From positions 106,614,001 to 106,678,000 of the forward strand of contig NC_060214.1 in assembly GCF_021130785.1 (NCBI RefSeq): a DNA stretch of 64,000 nucleotides, in the 5' to 3' direction. Both the position numbers and the translations under genes were made by a program. This DNA is from Homalodisca vitripennis (lineage: Eukaryota; Arthropoda; Insecta; Hemiptera; Cicadellidae). The notes below the pieces were generated by a model that saw nothing but the letters and a program-made list of their open reading frames with translations, was not told where the DNA came from and made no database searches. Below are positions 10,779-24,525 of the stretch, in pieces; position 1 is the stretch's first letter; every line of letters begins with the position of its first letter.

Positions 10779-12269
10779 TACATTTTTGTACGCTAGAAAA
10801 TTATCGTATGAGCCTAACCTAATGCTAGAGCTCAATTCAAACATCCATAAAAATGTTCGAGAACTACGTACGTGCATAAAAGGGGTTTCTTTCCAAGTAT
10901 CGAACCAACAACTCGTTCAGGTTCTCATTCAAAAATACCAAATTCTGAAAATATCACCTTTTCATCATGCACGATCACGTGGAGCGAAACGTTATTCCTC
11001 TTAGAGCCTATAGAATTACAAAGAGTTTTCGGACGCAGCTATGTGAATTTTACTCGATTTAAAGAGATAACAAGACAAAGCTGTGAGAGCTGCACGGGGT
11101 TATGAAAATCATCCATCCTTTCTTCGTGTAAGAATAAATTTAATTATCACTTATTTCTTATTCACATTTGTCCCTATTTACGTATCTAAAAAATAAAATT
11201 TTTATAGGAAGCGTGAAAGTAATGACTGGTCCGGTTGCTCATTACTGAGTAAAAGAAAAGATTTTTCTCTTCGATAACATTTTTCTCTTAAAGTAAGCGA
11301 CACAGTGTGTTGCGCAGTAAGCTCCGCTGAAAATTACATGCAAATATACGTATTTCAGTTTTTTTATCGAGATATCTATGAAAAGACGAATAGATAGAAG
11401 AGGAAATTTGCCATGTAAGGAATGAAAGGATTCGCTGACTATCAGCCATATATCATATATACAGACATCTACCGCCATCACACTCCACGTTGCCCGTGTA
11501 TAAATAAAGTTTTATTCAAAATTTCAAGTCTACAAATAAATCTTTTCTCGATTGTATACCCTCTTGGATACAGACAGTAATACAAATCGGCAGATAAAAA
11601 AAACATTCTTGTCAACCTCAAAAAATGGCAAAATATGAAAGACTTCAAGTTCATGGTCACAATAAGTTCTGGAGATGTCCTGCGGAATTGTCGCTAATAC
11701 CCAGCTGAATCCCATTGAGGGAAATGCGTCATAATCGACCTCGTGACGTACTTGTGACGTCAGCAACATCACAATGAAATGTAATGCAAAATATCAAGTC
11801 AATAGTCAACTTGTTTTCGATGTAGTGTGCTGAAAGAAAAACAAACAGAGATAAATAACATTTTCTCCTAAATTATAACATAAAATCAAAAGCAATAATT
11901 TGTAAATATTTCAAAACACTTTTATATTTCCTTTCTTAAATGCTTATTTTTTAATATTTGTATTTAAGATATTAATTTCAATATTGCTAAAAACTTCTCA
12001 ACCATTTATATTAAATTATTTTTCTTACAGTTATAGAATAGCTCTAATTACATGCCAGCAAGGAATAACGACTGGTGGTGTTTCTCATTTTTCTCAAAAC
12101 AGGTCACTTAATGTTCTCTTCTAGGACGAAAGTAGGAGGGATTCTCTGATTACTTTCTTATCTTTGTTTCAGTAATCATTCTTTCCAACCTCTTTATCCA
12201 ATTTCCTGAATTATTTTATCCTGTACATCTCAATTAAATCTTATATAACAATTTATATACACTTTAATT

Positions 12270-12660
12270 GAATTAGTAATATCAAGAAAAGAAAGAACGG
12301 CCGAAAGACTTGAAAAGTTTCCACGAACTTTCATTTCTATATAGGCAACACTGGCTGGCCATTAGTGAACATTTTTACATTGGTCTTGGAGATCCATAAT
12401 AATAAAAAAAAAACAAAATAAATTTTAATCATATCTTAGTTGAAAATGCGACTTATTGACACATGTCGTCTAATTATGAGTTCAGTGACAATGAATGGAC
12501 TCCACAGAGGTTGGGCTGAGCGTTTGCTTCCTCCGTACGATAGCACGAGAACGTGTAGTAAACTTGAAATTTTGCATTGACGTTCAGCGAAGTTTAAAAA
12601 CACGACTCATAGTGAAGTTTCCTCTTATCGTGTACAACTATTCCGTTATGTTTCTGCATA
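12270..12660 (+). repeat. Dispersed repeat R1 (copy A)
   Basis: A diverged copy of the R1 family defined in the findings. Landmarks are GAAAGACTTGAAAAGTTT, CATTTCTATATAGGCAACA, ACATTTTTACATTGGTCTTG, GGGCTGAGCG, and ACTTGAAATTTTGCATTGAC. The matching copy in B is at about 27440-27780. The open frame at 12495-12785 lies in this repeat and is not credible as a gene. Confidence 0.6.
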
Positions 12661-12949
12661 ACAACCAATATTCCACACCCAAGTGCCGAAACCCGACAAT
12701 AAGAGCATTATTTTATCGGGATGAGGACTTTTACGTTGGTTTCATCAAAATTCCTGCAACTAAAATGTTTGCTGTTTGGCGATAGCCCCTGGTGATTTAT
12801 AAACGTAAAACTGATTGAATTGTTTTATCTTGAGAATAAACAGGTGCGAATGTTCGTTTGCAGACATACAGAAGTTTGTCTATTATGAGGTTACATCATA
12901 CCAGTAATCACGTCTAGTGCATCAATAGGTTGATCATTTGCAAGTTCAA

Positions 12950-13024
12950 TGTCTCAACTTGGATTCGAACCTCGGTTTCCGAGAATTATACTTAGGTGCT
13001 AACCATTCGGCTGTCCTGGACGAA
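12950..13024 (-). repeat. tRNA-like sequence, minus strand (copy A)
   Basis: On the minus strand it reads AGCCGAATGGTTAGCACC (A-box like) and then GAGGTTCGAATCCAAG (perfect B-box core GGTTCGAATCC), spaced as in a tRNA. It recurs at 28103-28172 in copy B. No CCA-adjacent acceptor stem pairs well, so it is probably a SINE of tRNA origin. Confidence 0.5.
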
Positions 13025-14794
13025 TGACTTCCTTTGACCATGTTTGACCTTTCTACTGGTCTTTTATAACCTCGTATAGGCTTAAGTGCTTGAATAGATG
13101 TACCAGAAAAAGAATAATCTTTCACACTTATAACACATTTTTCATTATTTTTATTACATTTCGAAGTACTTCTTTTTTTCCCACTGAGGAGATGAGACAA
13201 TGGAAGTAACTAAAACAGCAGAAGCAACAATTGACTAAAATGTGCCGGAAACTATTGTTAGGAGTTTAACACTGAGTTGCAAACAAAACAGGATCGCTCA
13301 CGCAGAGATCAGACAGTATTGTGGTCGAGCTCGGGGCAATTATAGCGGCGTGATTTGCGAGTCAAACTTTGCTCGTTTGCCACCAATTGGAACTTTTATT
13401 GCCCTTTTGACCTTCTCAGTTTGGCAGGTTGCCGTTTTCGCGCACTTTCGCTTTACAATATTACCCAATTCATTTGCTTCAGGTGAATAATTAAGAAACA
13501 CTTAAAAAAGAAAGGGTATTTTAATTAGATGTATAATTATTTCTTTTTTGGCTTGCAGAAAGATATGATTTAATTTATTTCTGAATGGCTACTTTTTTTG
13601 TTCATCACCGACCTATAATTAAGACTAGACCATTTTTAAATCGTATCTCAAGTATCAAAACCCGCCAGCTATGAATTGTTGTTCTATAATAAAACAATCA
13701 ATCGGAGAATATAACATGCTCTTCCAACCTTTAAAATGATGCTTCATGTTCCGTAAGTTTGATAATTTTATTTCCTCCCCGAACACTTCATTTATTTATA
13801 ATTGTGATATTACGTATACAATTTAAAAAATCTATCCAAGTAAGTTTCTCACAATACGTATGGGGAAGGAAGAATGTTTCAAATCTTTTCCAGGTTTCAA
13901 AATTATTTTCGATTAGAGGATTATCGGCTTTATATAATAGCTTGCATTCAAATTAAAAAATTACCTACAAAAAGACGAGATATAATGACATAATCTAGTT
14001 TACATTTCATTATCAATATCACTGAATATTATAAACACAAGTTCCCCACTCAGGAATCTATACATACACGTGTGAAAAATATTTTGTTCACTGGGCTATT
14101 AATACAAGCACAGTTTATATTGTAATAATAAATATTATGTTAATAATTTTACCCTTGCTAAGGTAGCATCTACAGTTCACCCCAAATTATCGTTACCAGA
14201 GCTTACAGTTTAAGTACGCCTTAGTGTCGGCATACTGGCAGAGATGAATTAAGTTTGGAGCTTTACCAAGTTTTCCGAGTTACGCAATTCATGAGGTCAT
14301 TTATCTTTAATGTTCTCAGCCATAGAATAACACTTTTTGACAGTAATTTCTCGCTGATATTTCTAAACGTCCAGCTTCTTAAAGCAACGTTGTTAATTAT
14401 AATTGTATCACTCGCTAGTAGTAATGTCTTTTAAATAACTTTTACATTTTAACACTGAATTAAATTAATTTAATCATTATGTAGCCCAACACCTAAATTT
14501 TTTATAAGAAAACATTTAAAGCCCTTTAGCTTTTTGTAATCCCTCATCAATTACAATAAATATTCCAGGAGCTTAATTAACCCCCCCCTCGAATGAGTTA
14601 TTCGTTCTAATATAGACGAATAGACATATTACTGGAATTTTTAATTATTTACCACAAATTCAATAATTTTCTTGGTTCATGAGAAAGATATAATTATAAC
14701 ATTTCTCTAGGACCCTTCTTTCTTGAGTTATCGCCGAAAAGGACGAACGATCGCACGGTATTGTAGTTGGCCTTTTCAGTGCCACTATATGCCC
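13025..14794. other. Gene-free part of copy A
   Basis: Aligns closely with 28173-29960 of copy B. It includes a more GC-rich patch at 13250-13450 (GCGGCGTGATTTGCGAG, TTTGCTCGTTTGCC) that recurs weakly at 17300-17390, so it is probably another dispersed repeat. No coding frame is supported. Confidence 0.5.
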
Positions 14795-16411
14795 AGATAT
14801 GTCAAAATCCTGCAGTCTAAACTGCTCTAAGATATGTCAAGATCAGGCACTCTAAACTGCTCTAAGATATGTCAAGATCCTGCACTCTAAACTGCTCTAA
14901 GATATGTCAAGATTTTGCACTCTAAACTGCTCTAAGATATGTCAATATCCTGCACTCTAAACTGCTCTAAGATGTGTCAAGATTCTGCACTCTAAACTGC
15001 TCTAAGATATGTCAAGTTCCTGCGCTCTAAACTGCTCTAAGATATGTCAAGATCCTGCACTCTAAACTGCTCTAAGATGTATCAAGATTCTGCACTCTAA
15101 ACTGCTCTAAGATATGTCAATATCCTGCACTCTAAACTGCTCTAAGATGTGTCAAGATTCTGCACTCTAAACTGCTCTAAGATATGTCAATATCCTGCAG
15201 TCTAAACTGCTCTAAGATATGTCAAGATCAGGCACTCTAAACTGCTCTAAGATATGTCAAGATCCTGCACTCTAAACTGCTCTAAGATATGTCAAGATTC
15301 TGAACTCTAAACTGCTCCAAGATATGTCAAGATCCTGCACTCTAAAACTGTTCTAAGATGTGTCAAGATTCTGCACTCTAAACTGCTCTAAGATATGTCA
15401 ATATCCTGCACTCTAAAACTGCTCCAAGATATGTCAAGATCCTGCACTCTAAACTGCTCTAAGATATGTCAATATCCTGCACTCTAAACTGCTCTAAGAT
15501 GTGTCAAGATTCTGCACTCTAAACTGCTCTAAGATATGTCAATATCCTGCACTCTAAACTGCTCCAAGATGTGTCAAGATTCTGCACTCTAAACTTCTCT
15601 AAGATATGTCAATATCCTGCACTCTAAACTGCTCCAAGATATGTCAAGATCCTGCACTCTAAACTGTTTCAAGATATTTAATGATCCTGCACTCTAAACT
15701 GTTTCAAGATATGTTAAGATCCTGCACTCTAAACTGTTTCAAGATATTTAAAGATCCTGCACTCTAAACTGTTTCAAGATATTTAATGATCCTGCACTCT
15801 AAACTGCTCCAAGATATGTCAAGATCCTGCACTCTAAACTGTTTCAAAATATTTAAAGATCCTGCACTCTAAACCGCTCCAAGATATGTCAAGATCCTGC
15901 ACTCTAAACTGTTTCAAGATATTTCAAGATCCTGCACTCTAAACTGCTCCAAGATATGTCAAGATCCTGCACTCTAAACTGTTTCAAGATATTTCAAGAT
16001 CCTGTACTCTAAACTGTTTCAAGATATTTCAAGATCCTGCACTCTAAACTGCTCCAAGATATGTCAAGATCCTGCACTCTAAACTCTTTCAAAATACTCG
16101 TATTTAAAGATCCTGCACTCTAAACCGCTCCAAGATATGTCAAGATCCTGCACTCTAAACTGTTTCAAGATATTTCAAGATCCTGCACTCTAAACTGCTC
16201 CAAGATATGTCAAGATCCTGCACTCTAAACTGTTTCAAGATATTTAAAGATCCTGCACTGTAAACTGCTCCATGATATTTTTTAAGATCATGCACTCTAA
16301 ACTGATCTAAGAAATGCCAAGATCCGTCACTATCTAAACAGTGTCAAGATATGTCAATATCCGGCACTATCCAAACAGTGCCAAGATACGTCAAGATCCG
16401 GTGATCTATAA
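14795..16411 (+). repeat. 35-bp minisatellite, about 46 units (copy A)
   Basis: A head-to-tail array with a 35-bp unit typified by GATATGTCAAGATCCTGCAC followed by TCTAAACTGCTCTAA. In the left half, units of two kinds (GATGTGTCAAGATTC and GATATGTCAATATCC) often alternate, giving a 70-bp higher-order period. From about 15640 the units change to TTTCAAGATATTTCAAG alternating with CTCCAAGATATGTCAAG. The last three or four units are decayed (CCGGCACTATCCAAACAG). The same locus in copy B has only about four units. Confidence 0.95.
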
Positions 16412-16454
16412 ACATGCTTCATTTGTATATGAGGAACACTGATTTTGATGGCTT

Positions 16455-16640
16455 TTTGATGAAAAGTGACTGACCAGTGACGAATATTTTACATTGGTCT
16501 TATGGATAACCATGATGGTAACGGGAAGAAATCTGAATAAATAAATTTGTAAACAAACTTAGTACAATCATATGAGGTTTCAACATGTGACATTCAGGAT
16601 GAAAGCGACAGGTGCTGTGGTGTAACCTCTACTCTTAAAT
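16455..16640 (+). repeat. Dispersed repeat R1, 3' part (copy A)
   Basis: GACCAGTGACGAATATTTTA, CATTGGTCTTATGGATAACC, then AATAAATAAATTTGTAAAC: the right-hand part of R1. The copy B counterpart is at about 30135-30320. Other R1 copies share these words in the same order. Confidence 0.65.
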
Positions 16641-17245
16641 ATTAAATGTAACAATCCCATGTTCATATTTTCAAATTTCAAATGTAAGAATGTTGGCTTT
16701 TTCAAATTGTAGAGTAAAAAGTGAAAATATAAACAACTAAAAAGCTAGTGTTAAATATCGTTACAAGATTTTACTTCAACGTACTCTCTCATTGCAGTAC
16801 ACTCACTAGCTAATCAGGAAATGGAGAAACTAGTTTCCGGTATCTTACGCTTAGCACCAAATTTAAATGTAATAATAACTTATTGATAATATAAAAAACT
16901 AGTGCTAATTGTGTTGACTTAGTTTTGTTTACAATTTACTCCAATTCAAAATTGTTTTATATTCCAATACATTATATAAATATAAAATAAATTGACATAA
17001 TATGTAAAATATTATATGCTATAGGCTATATTTATGATACACTAAAAATAATATAGGGTTACATCGGTGGATTTCATTAAAATTAAGGTCGTGAGTTATA
17101 AAATGAAGATACAAACCGTTTCATTGAACGCACTATATATATTTTGTGTGTGTGTATATCCTACTAAAATATCTACTGAAGCACTGACTATAATTTTAAA
17201 TTGTATAAATAATTTATCGTGGTACCTGTATCACACTATATATAC

Positions 17246-20200
17246 GTGTAAAATATAGCCCGACACAGAGGCATGAAACCTTAATTGCAAACTGTGCCAA
17301 AGCCTGTAATAACGGCGTGATGTGAAAGGTGAACTTCGCTCGTTTGCTATAAAATGGACCTTTTTGTTGCTTTTCCTTTCAAAGTAATCTACCTTTAGCT
17401 GCATTCACTTGTATATTTTAAGTTTCGTTATTTTCTTTTCTGGTTGCCAATACTTGTGTGGTATAATAAGCTTGTAATTTATTCCATGTTATATTGATGT
17501 TAGAGGATCTTTTAAATCAGAAACATAAACGGAAGTGTTGTAAGTACTACATTGTGTCTATTTTTTTTTAAGTTCACTCGAGTGCACAAGGAACCTAGTT
17601 TTTTTAAACTTTGAGCACGTGCGTTCATATCGGTATACCCTCTTTGGTTGATTTATCCCTATTCCTGGAAAACTAAACAAAAATGTCTTCATCTATATTC
17701 ATAGTCGCCTAAGAACCACGTCAAATTTATCCCGGTCTATGGCATCATCTGGTTTCAGGAGTTACCAGTGTTTGGGAGTTCCAGAATTTTTGACTCTACT
17801 AAATATGGGGGGGTGTTTACGTTTACTCTGAAAACTCATATCCTGTTAGAGCTCTTGACCTCTGGGAAATTCTGACCAATGATAGTTTCCAGCCTCTACA
17901 TTTGTGTCTCTGGGAACTCTAAGTTTTTGGGAGCACCTGGTTTTACGAAGCTTTCAGCTTAAAAAATGTTCCAGTTGAGTTAACCCTATTGAACTGTATT
18001 CACTTACGTTGGTCCATCCGGGTTCTATAAATTCAAGACTATAAAGTATAGATATTATTACCCTTAATATATATTGAATAAATCATCGTACACATATAAT
18101 GTGCTTAACTTATCAAACATTTTGCTTACGAGACATCTACTATTGTTTATTGAGCAGGCTCAAATTTATACTTTCCGGTAACAACTTCCGCCTGTGATCC
18201 ATTTTGGCCGGATTAACGCTGAAATACCTTCGAACATCTCTACCAACTTAAGCATAATAATTTTGGGGTTTGTTTGGTATTTTAAACTGCTAGTAACACT
18301 GGCGTTTTCATTATTTTCAAAGAATAATAATTTAGTACTAAATCCTTTTGTGTTTCTAACTTTCACTAACATAAGTGGTACTTTTAAATTTTTAATTATT
18401 TTAACACTAATGAATGTATTGTTTTGTTTCAGGTATAACTCTTCTTACGCTTCTTTCGTTGAGTAGGTAAATTATAATAATTAAAATTCTTTTACCTCGT
18501 GAACCTCCTAGCATATTTTAGCATTTTAATAATAATTTTACTTTTACTGGAACTAAAACATGGGTTATGTTGACAAAAGAAAGCGAAGTGCAACTTAATA
18601 TTTCATTTTTGTCATTCCTTGATTTCGTTGTCGAGTCACAATCAATTAACTGCCATGAAAAAGCAGATCCTACATTTTTATGTGCATTATATTGCCTTAC
18701 AAGTAGCAGATTTATAAAGTATTCAGTGATCGTATGCAAGTGGACAGTTACCTTGCCATTAAATAACGCTGTTTTGAGAGATCGAAAGATACTTAGTAAA
18801 AATTATGTAATAAAAATTAAATCAAAATTTAGGAACGAAAGTGTATTGTATTTTCTTTGTATTTTTAAAATGAATACAAATTGCGTTAGTGCTCCTTATA
18901 TTTACATTAGTTTTAATTTATAATTTACAATGTTATTAATTATGATTTTTGGGTTAGACACATAGGCTAGTTAACACTGTTGCAGTAGCTTAAAAAAGTG
19001 TTAATTATAAAATAACTTAAATTCAACGTATGAGTGTCTCTGCTATTTTGACTTCTCTGGGCATTATAAATAAAGCATTGTAAAATTTCTTTTCTTTATG
19101 GTATTTTTCTAGTCTCAGCAGTAGGAAAATCTTTGATAGAATAATTACATATTTAATTAAATGGACATAAAACATTAACATTATAATTAAAATATAGCAT
19201 TTTTGTTTGGTTGAGTTCAGTTTACAAATTTGAAAAATAAAAACAACATTTTATATAATAAACAAATATTGTTTTTTATTGGCAGATAATTAATTAATTT
19301 AAAAAATTAAATCAGTTAATTTATTTACATTATTTTATAAACGCAAATTTAATGTTTTTCAACAGTTCCCTTGTTTTTCGGGTCATGATCGTTCATCAGT
19401 GATCAGCCATCAACATACACACATTCTAGCTTCATGCAAATTTTCCAGAGCTGAAACTCAGTAAGTGTCCATCGTTAGTACTCGGCAGCACTACTCGTTT
19501 TCTTTTCAAACTAACTTGAAATGGACGAATAATAAAAAATAATAAAGTAATGAGACATATCAGTTTGAAGAAAATACCAATTCAATTGATAGCCATTTTT
19601 TTCCAAATCTTAAAAAAGTAATACTATAATTTATTAGCAGCAGGGCTGTGATTGGGCCAGCAACAGATGTTCATGATTGTGAGTAGATAGAGTATAATAA
19701 AAAAAATTTGAAATATTATAAAATCTCTTTTCGTTGAATTTAACAAATTAAAATATACAATTCCAAACACTATAACATTATAACACTTTGATATATATAT
19801 AAAAAAATTAAATTATAATTCTACTTCATTGTATAAATACATGCGCCACAAAATAAAAATATACAATAATGTTTAATTGGCCAATAAAGTAAAGTCAGAC
19901 AAATACCAATTGTTTCTGTTTTATTTTAACCAATATATATTAATTTGACACACTGAAATCTAATACAGTTTGATGAGAATTAATTACACAGAACTGCTAT
20001 TGTACGAGACCTTAATTGGATTAGTTAATTATTCTACTGATATACAATTGGGATTCACACACACAGCAATTCCAACCTGAATAAGTTTTATAATTTAAAC
20101 ACTGGATTAATGGAAGTTTTAAAGTATTGCAACTTGATTTTATATTTCTTTCTAGACTACATGAAATTAAGACAACTTTGATTAATACATTCGTCGACTA

Positions 20201-20700
20201 GAGATATTATATTATACTACTTAACCAAGCAATATTTCAATAGAATTCAATGATTTTATTGCCACAAATTGTCTAGTTTACCTAATTTATTTTAAAACTA
20301 CAAGAATATGTGTCTATTATGAGCATACAAAAAATTTACATTTCATGAAGAATTTAAAATTTATGGCGGTTGAATTTTCATAAATATTCCATCTTAAGGG
20401 TGATGATCATCTAAAATACTTCCATATTTTTTCAAGTAAAAGATTCTAATATGTTCCGAATATGTAACCTGAAATTGATAAATAATTTCTCTGCTCTAAA
20501 AAGAAATTCGAGTTTATTATTAGTACTTATAAAATCAGTTTCACTCTTTGACTCTAAGGCGGCAAAACACTGCTCTTTAAACTAAAAGTCTATTCTAAAT
20601 CTTATAAAGAATTTGAAATAAATTATAATATCAGGTGACATATAAGCACACCCCACCGGTTTCTTTTTAAAGTTTCAGATTTATCAAATGTTCTCAAAGT
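17246..20700. other. Gene-free AT-rich stretch
   Basis: No supported gene. The longest frames (18194-18466 and 18567-18923, 90 and 118 codons) are AT-rich, show no recognisable domain and have no upstream exon. 17270-17400 resembles 13290-13420 and is probably a dispersed repeat. 17740-17950 repeats short words (GGGAGTTCCAGAATTTT, GGGAACTCTAAGTTTTTGGG) in a degenerate way. Confidence 0.5.
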
Positions 20701-21205
20701 TTCATCTAAGAATGTTTTTGATAGATCTAAAAACCACCACATTCCGTCTCAAAATCACTCTCTCCATATCCCATCTAAGTTCTAAATAGGATGACACATC
20801 GAGTAATAACTTACATAAGCTTACAAGAGATCTCTAGTACCTTTATATGAAGATTTCATGGTCAGTCTTTGACATTTGTGAAGCAAGAAAGCTTTATAAA
20901 ATACATGACCACTCTGTATATAATTCGAAGTGATTAATCTAGAAATCGTGGTATGAGAGCTACATTTGAAAGCTATAAAGACACCAATACAATGAAAAAG
21001 ATTAAATACTAGTGAACTGGAGTGCCGAGACTTTTACAAATGTTTGTCGATTCTATGTCATTGTCGCAGAGTGACTTTCAATGGAATCAAATGTTCCCCT
21101 CAGCTCTCCCTAAATCACTGAAACACCAAAGGCTGTTTGTTAAGCGGTTTAGCACTGCTCAATCAATCCGAATTTTTAAGCTGTGTGGATCGCCGAAGAC
21201 CTGTA
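20700..21205 (+). repeat. Dispersed repeat R2, copy 1
   Basis: About 500 bp similar to 22180-22640. The best-conserved part is GGAGTGCCGAGACTTTTACA through AATGGAATCAAATGTTCCCC and CAGCTCTCCCTAAATCACTG. A third copy of only the conserved end is at 53963-54125. Short open frames here arise inside the repeat. The element class is unknown. Confidence 0.65.
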
Positions 21206-22179
21206 GATATTATTGATATGCAATTGATATAAATAAATATCAATTTCATATAATAACTGATTTAACACAGAATTATATTTAGAGGAATAATTTCATTGTT
21301 TTAACTTACTTAACGTTTTTTTGTTTTATTTTATTTACATAAACACTATAACCACCCTTTTTCACAAATATTGTTTTTAAATTTCCTTATATTCCGTAGG
21401 GGAAATCGCTTGATCAATTTATACATTTAAAATAGATTTTAAACATACGTCCGTAAATAACGACATTATTGTGTTTTTGTATTACATTGTACTGACAATA
21501 AATTCTAACACATCTCTTTTGTAGTGAGAGAAAGTTATTTTATGACATGACATTATGAATAAGTTGATATAACTGTCGAAGTTATTAGATGCCATAACTT
21601 GAAACTTCGGTATATGACGCAACGATACTAACCGTTGGGTTAGTAATCATTGCGTTCATTCAAATTCGACATTAACCTCTATTTTGAAACAAAAAATTAT
21701 CCCTATTGTTGAAAATGGTCACAATCATCATCAGTGATGGCGATTTACCTTTCATACACAGGCAACACCAACTGTACCAGAGGTATTCCCAATCTCGCCA
21801 TAACGTCGGTATTATTGTGGATTATCAAATAGCGTATAGTGCGGTGTATAGCCCATTCCCTCTCTGTATGTATTGAAATATGTTGCACTGTTTCAAGCAA
21901 ATGATTTTACTGTTACTAAAGCACTGTGTTTGTGGAAATAACTATGCTTCCTCTTGTGATACAAGATATTTTGGACTAAAGCGTTAAAATTTGATTCCAA
22001 TATATCGATTCAATAAAGTTGATTAGCCCGCCAAAATTAAGGAAAGAGTTATCGAAAAGACAGACGGACGGACTGAGCTTTTACTTGCTGACCTCAAATC
22101 AATAAGTTTCTTCCTTGTAAGAAATGTTTAATTCTCTAGAACTTCCATATCAAGTGTCATCGCATAGACCGACCAATAG

Positions 22180-22645
22180 ATATACTACTCTTTAATCGAT
22201 TATTCAAAAACTCAATAGCGTTTGTCCTAGGACCAATAGTAAAACATATCCCATGATTCAAATCTCTAGGATTTATATCAAGAGTTTATAGTCAGTCTAT
22301 CACAGTATAAGGAGGAAATTTGCAAGGAAGCCCTATAAATTAAATAAACGCTCTGTAAACAATTTAACCTGATCTCTAGGAAAAGGCGGTTTTTTATCTA
22401 TGGCGTGAGTACCAATTTGTTTTAACTGTATATTCAACTGCAATGATAAAGATTTCAAACATGAGAGCCTGGAGTTCCGAGCTATTACAAATGTTTGTCG
22501 ATTCTACGTCGTCGCCGCAGGGTGACATTGAATGGAATCAAATGTTCCCCTCAGCTCTCTCTCTAAATCACTGGAACACCAGAGGCAGTTTGTTAAGAGG
22601 TTTTACTCCTGCTCAGTCAATCCTGTTCCTTAAGGCAGTGATTTA
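22180..22645 (+). repeat. Dispersed repeat R2, copy 2
   Basis: Matches 20700-21205 with substitutions and indels, about 1.43 kb downstream of it. The shared stretch ends near CTGCTCAGTCAATCC. Either a local duplication or two insertions of one element. Confidence 0.65.
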
Positions 22646-22855
22646 TTTTCAGGTACAAACTACTATCGTGTCGATCTTATTCAGTGTTAAGACACACTAA
22701 AACAATACAAAAACAACGAGCCCCATTATATATATATATATATATCACTATATTATTTAATTTAAAGAACTTTTATAAACTTATCCATTATATCTTGGTT
22801 GAAATGTAAATTTTAAACAGTTATATAACAATTTAATGGTGTATGTATTTGTATT

Positions 22856-22857
<2 letters not shown>

Positions 22858-22918
<61 letters not shown>
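22858..22918. repeat. (GT)n microsatellite
   Basis: About 30 uninterrupted GT dinucleotides. It produces a poly-valine/cysteine pseudo-frame that is not a gene. Confidence 0.98.
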
Positions 22919-22920
<2 letters not shown>

Positions 22921-23159
22921 TCAATTACATAAAAACTATTGTGTGTGTATTTAAATTTTACATGGACATTCTTAGAGTCCGTGGTAAACACATAATCTTT
23001 TCTTATTTAAAAATCACTTGTTTTTAAACATCCTTTGTGGTTTAACCAGTAAATAATAAATGTATTTTTATAATCAATTGGTTTTCGTAAACATTGTATG
23101 TGACTGTACAATAATATGTATAATAATTTAAGTACCGTTTTAAATTCCTTTAAGTTTTT

Positions 23160-24124
23160 AGCTTGAAAGCATAGAGTGAGCTTAAAAGTGCAAACAGTTC
23201 TTATTTAAACATTTTCTGTAATCCCTGTAAAGCACAGAGGCTGTCGAAATAATAAAACTGGAAGTTTTAGTAAAAATGATGCAATTTTAAGTGTTCATTT
23301 TAGCAAATATAAAGTATACAGTGCTAGTTCAGTAGTGAAATGCAGATATAAAAAACAAAACTAATATCTTACTCATGCCACAAATTGATAGACTGTTATA
23401 AAATCGATATTTTTTTAGAAATACGATTTTCAGAACTGCATATGTATACATTGTTTGATAGGGATAAAAACTCTTAACTTAGGCACCAGATTTACGTTAT
23501 TTACATTAAACCGGAAGATATTACAATGATAAAAAATAGACTTTATGTCCGAAGTCGAATATATATTCTTGTTCAGGGCAACAAGGCAAACTCAACCATT
23601 GTTGTCGAAAATGTGATTAATTCAAACCAGGTGTGTTAATACACGCGCAAGACCATATTTAATTTCGATTTACATCTGAAACTCTTAACCACGAACACTG
23701 TAATAATATCTACCTGACATGTGTCTACTTCCGTTTTAAAAATACATACAGCCTCACCATTTATTGCATTATGAGTTCTTTAACTGAAAATGTAAGGACT
23801 TCGACTCTAAGATTCGTCCATATTAGGGCAAAATAAATGAATTTTTACTGAAATTGTTAGGGCTATTTAATAAAATGTTATTGAATATTGAAGATAAATT
23901 CAAGTTATTTTACAGGTATTTGCAAAAACTGTGTTACTCGCCAAATACAGATTCCGGAAAATTCCTCTTTAAATTGAAATAGAAAATGGATCAGGGGGTT
24001 ATAATACCTTACAGTGAGTATCTCTTATGTCAGGATTGTTTGGAATGCGTTTGAAAAATAATATACTCATGGTGTCTCTGTTTAAGAAAATGAATTTGCG
24101 TCCGAAGCCGCAGGTAACTGCTAA
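23160..24124 (+). mobile_element. Helitron-like element (copy B)
   Basis: Related along its length to 38500-38940 inside the complete Helitron: AAAGCATAGAGTAAGCTTAA-like start of similarity, CAATCGTT/CAACCATTGTTGTCG in the middle, AAGGACTTCG, and the end GCGTCCGAAGCCGCAGG plus CTAA and a following T. The 5' end is not identified. Non-autonomous. From 23521 it is part of segmental copy B; the 5' half would lie left of the window in copy A. Confidence 0.55.
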
Positions 24125-24470
24125 TATGACATAATGTAATGGAAACTACAATCTTTGCTAAACGCTTTTCCTACATAAAGCCAATACACACATCTCATGT
24201 GAACTGAGAGATTCTAGGATGACAGGTTGAAAATTCTTAAACATAAAATCTTTAAGTAAAATTAAAAATACGAGTTAACCTAATTTATAATAAATGTCAT
24301 AAGAATACAGTAACCGTTAGTGGAGGTTAATTGCGCGCAATAAGCCGGATGATTCCATTAACATTTGTCTCTTCCGATAAAGAAATAACTAAGGCTTTTG
24401 CTGTTTTCTTTAGATTTAGTTTACAGTATACAATTTCTTTACGGAAATACTTAATAATTATTAACAATTT

Positions 24471-24472
<2 letters not shown>

Positions 24473-24525
<53 letters not shown>

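Larger units (their letters stand above)
1..17245 (+). repeat. Segmental duplication, copy A
   Basis: Sequence from base 1 to about 17245 recurs in the same order and orientation at about 23521-30925 (copy B), with scattered substitutions and small indels. The match resumes on both sides of the LTR element at 1357-10188, so that element was added to copy A only. Copy A also has a much longer 35-bp minisatellite. It probably extends left of the window. The right edge is near 17245, where copy A continues with ATATAGCCCGACACAG and copy B enters a CA repeat. Confidence 0.9.

Noticed and set aside
14795..16411. CRISPR-like array
   Set aside because: Units are contiguous 35-bp tandem repeats with no unique spacers, in a eukaryotic context.
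18194..18923. Two frames of 90 and 118 codons as host exons
   Set aside because: AT-driven composition, no recognisable domain, no convincing splice partners; a TTTTGTTTCAG-like word at 18420 alone is not enough.
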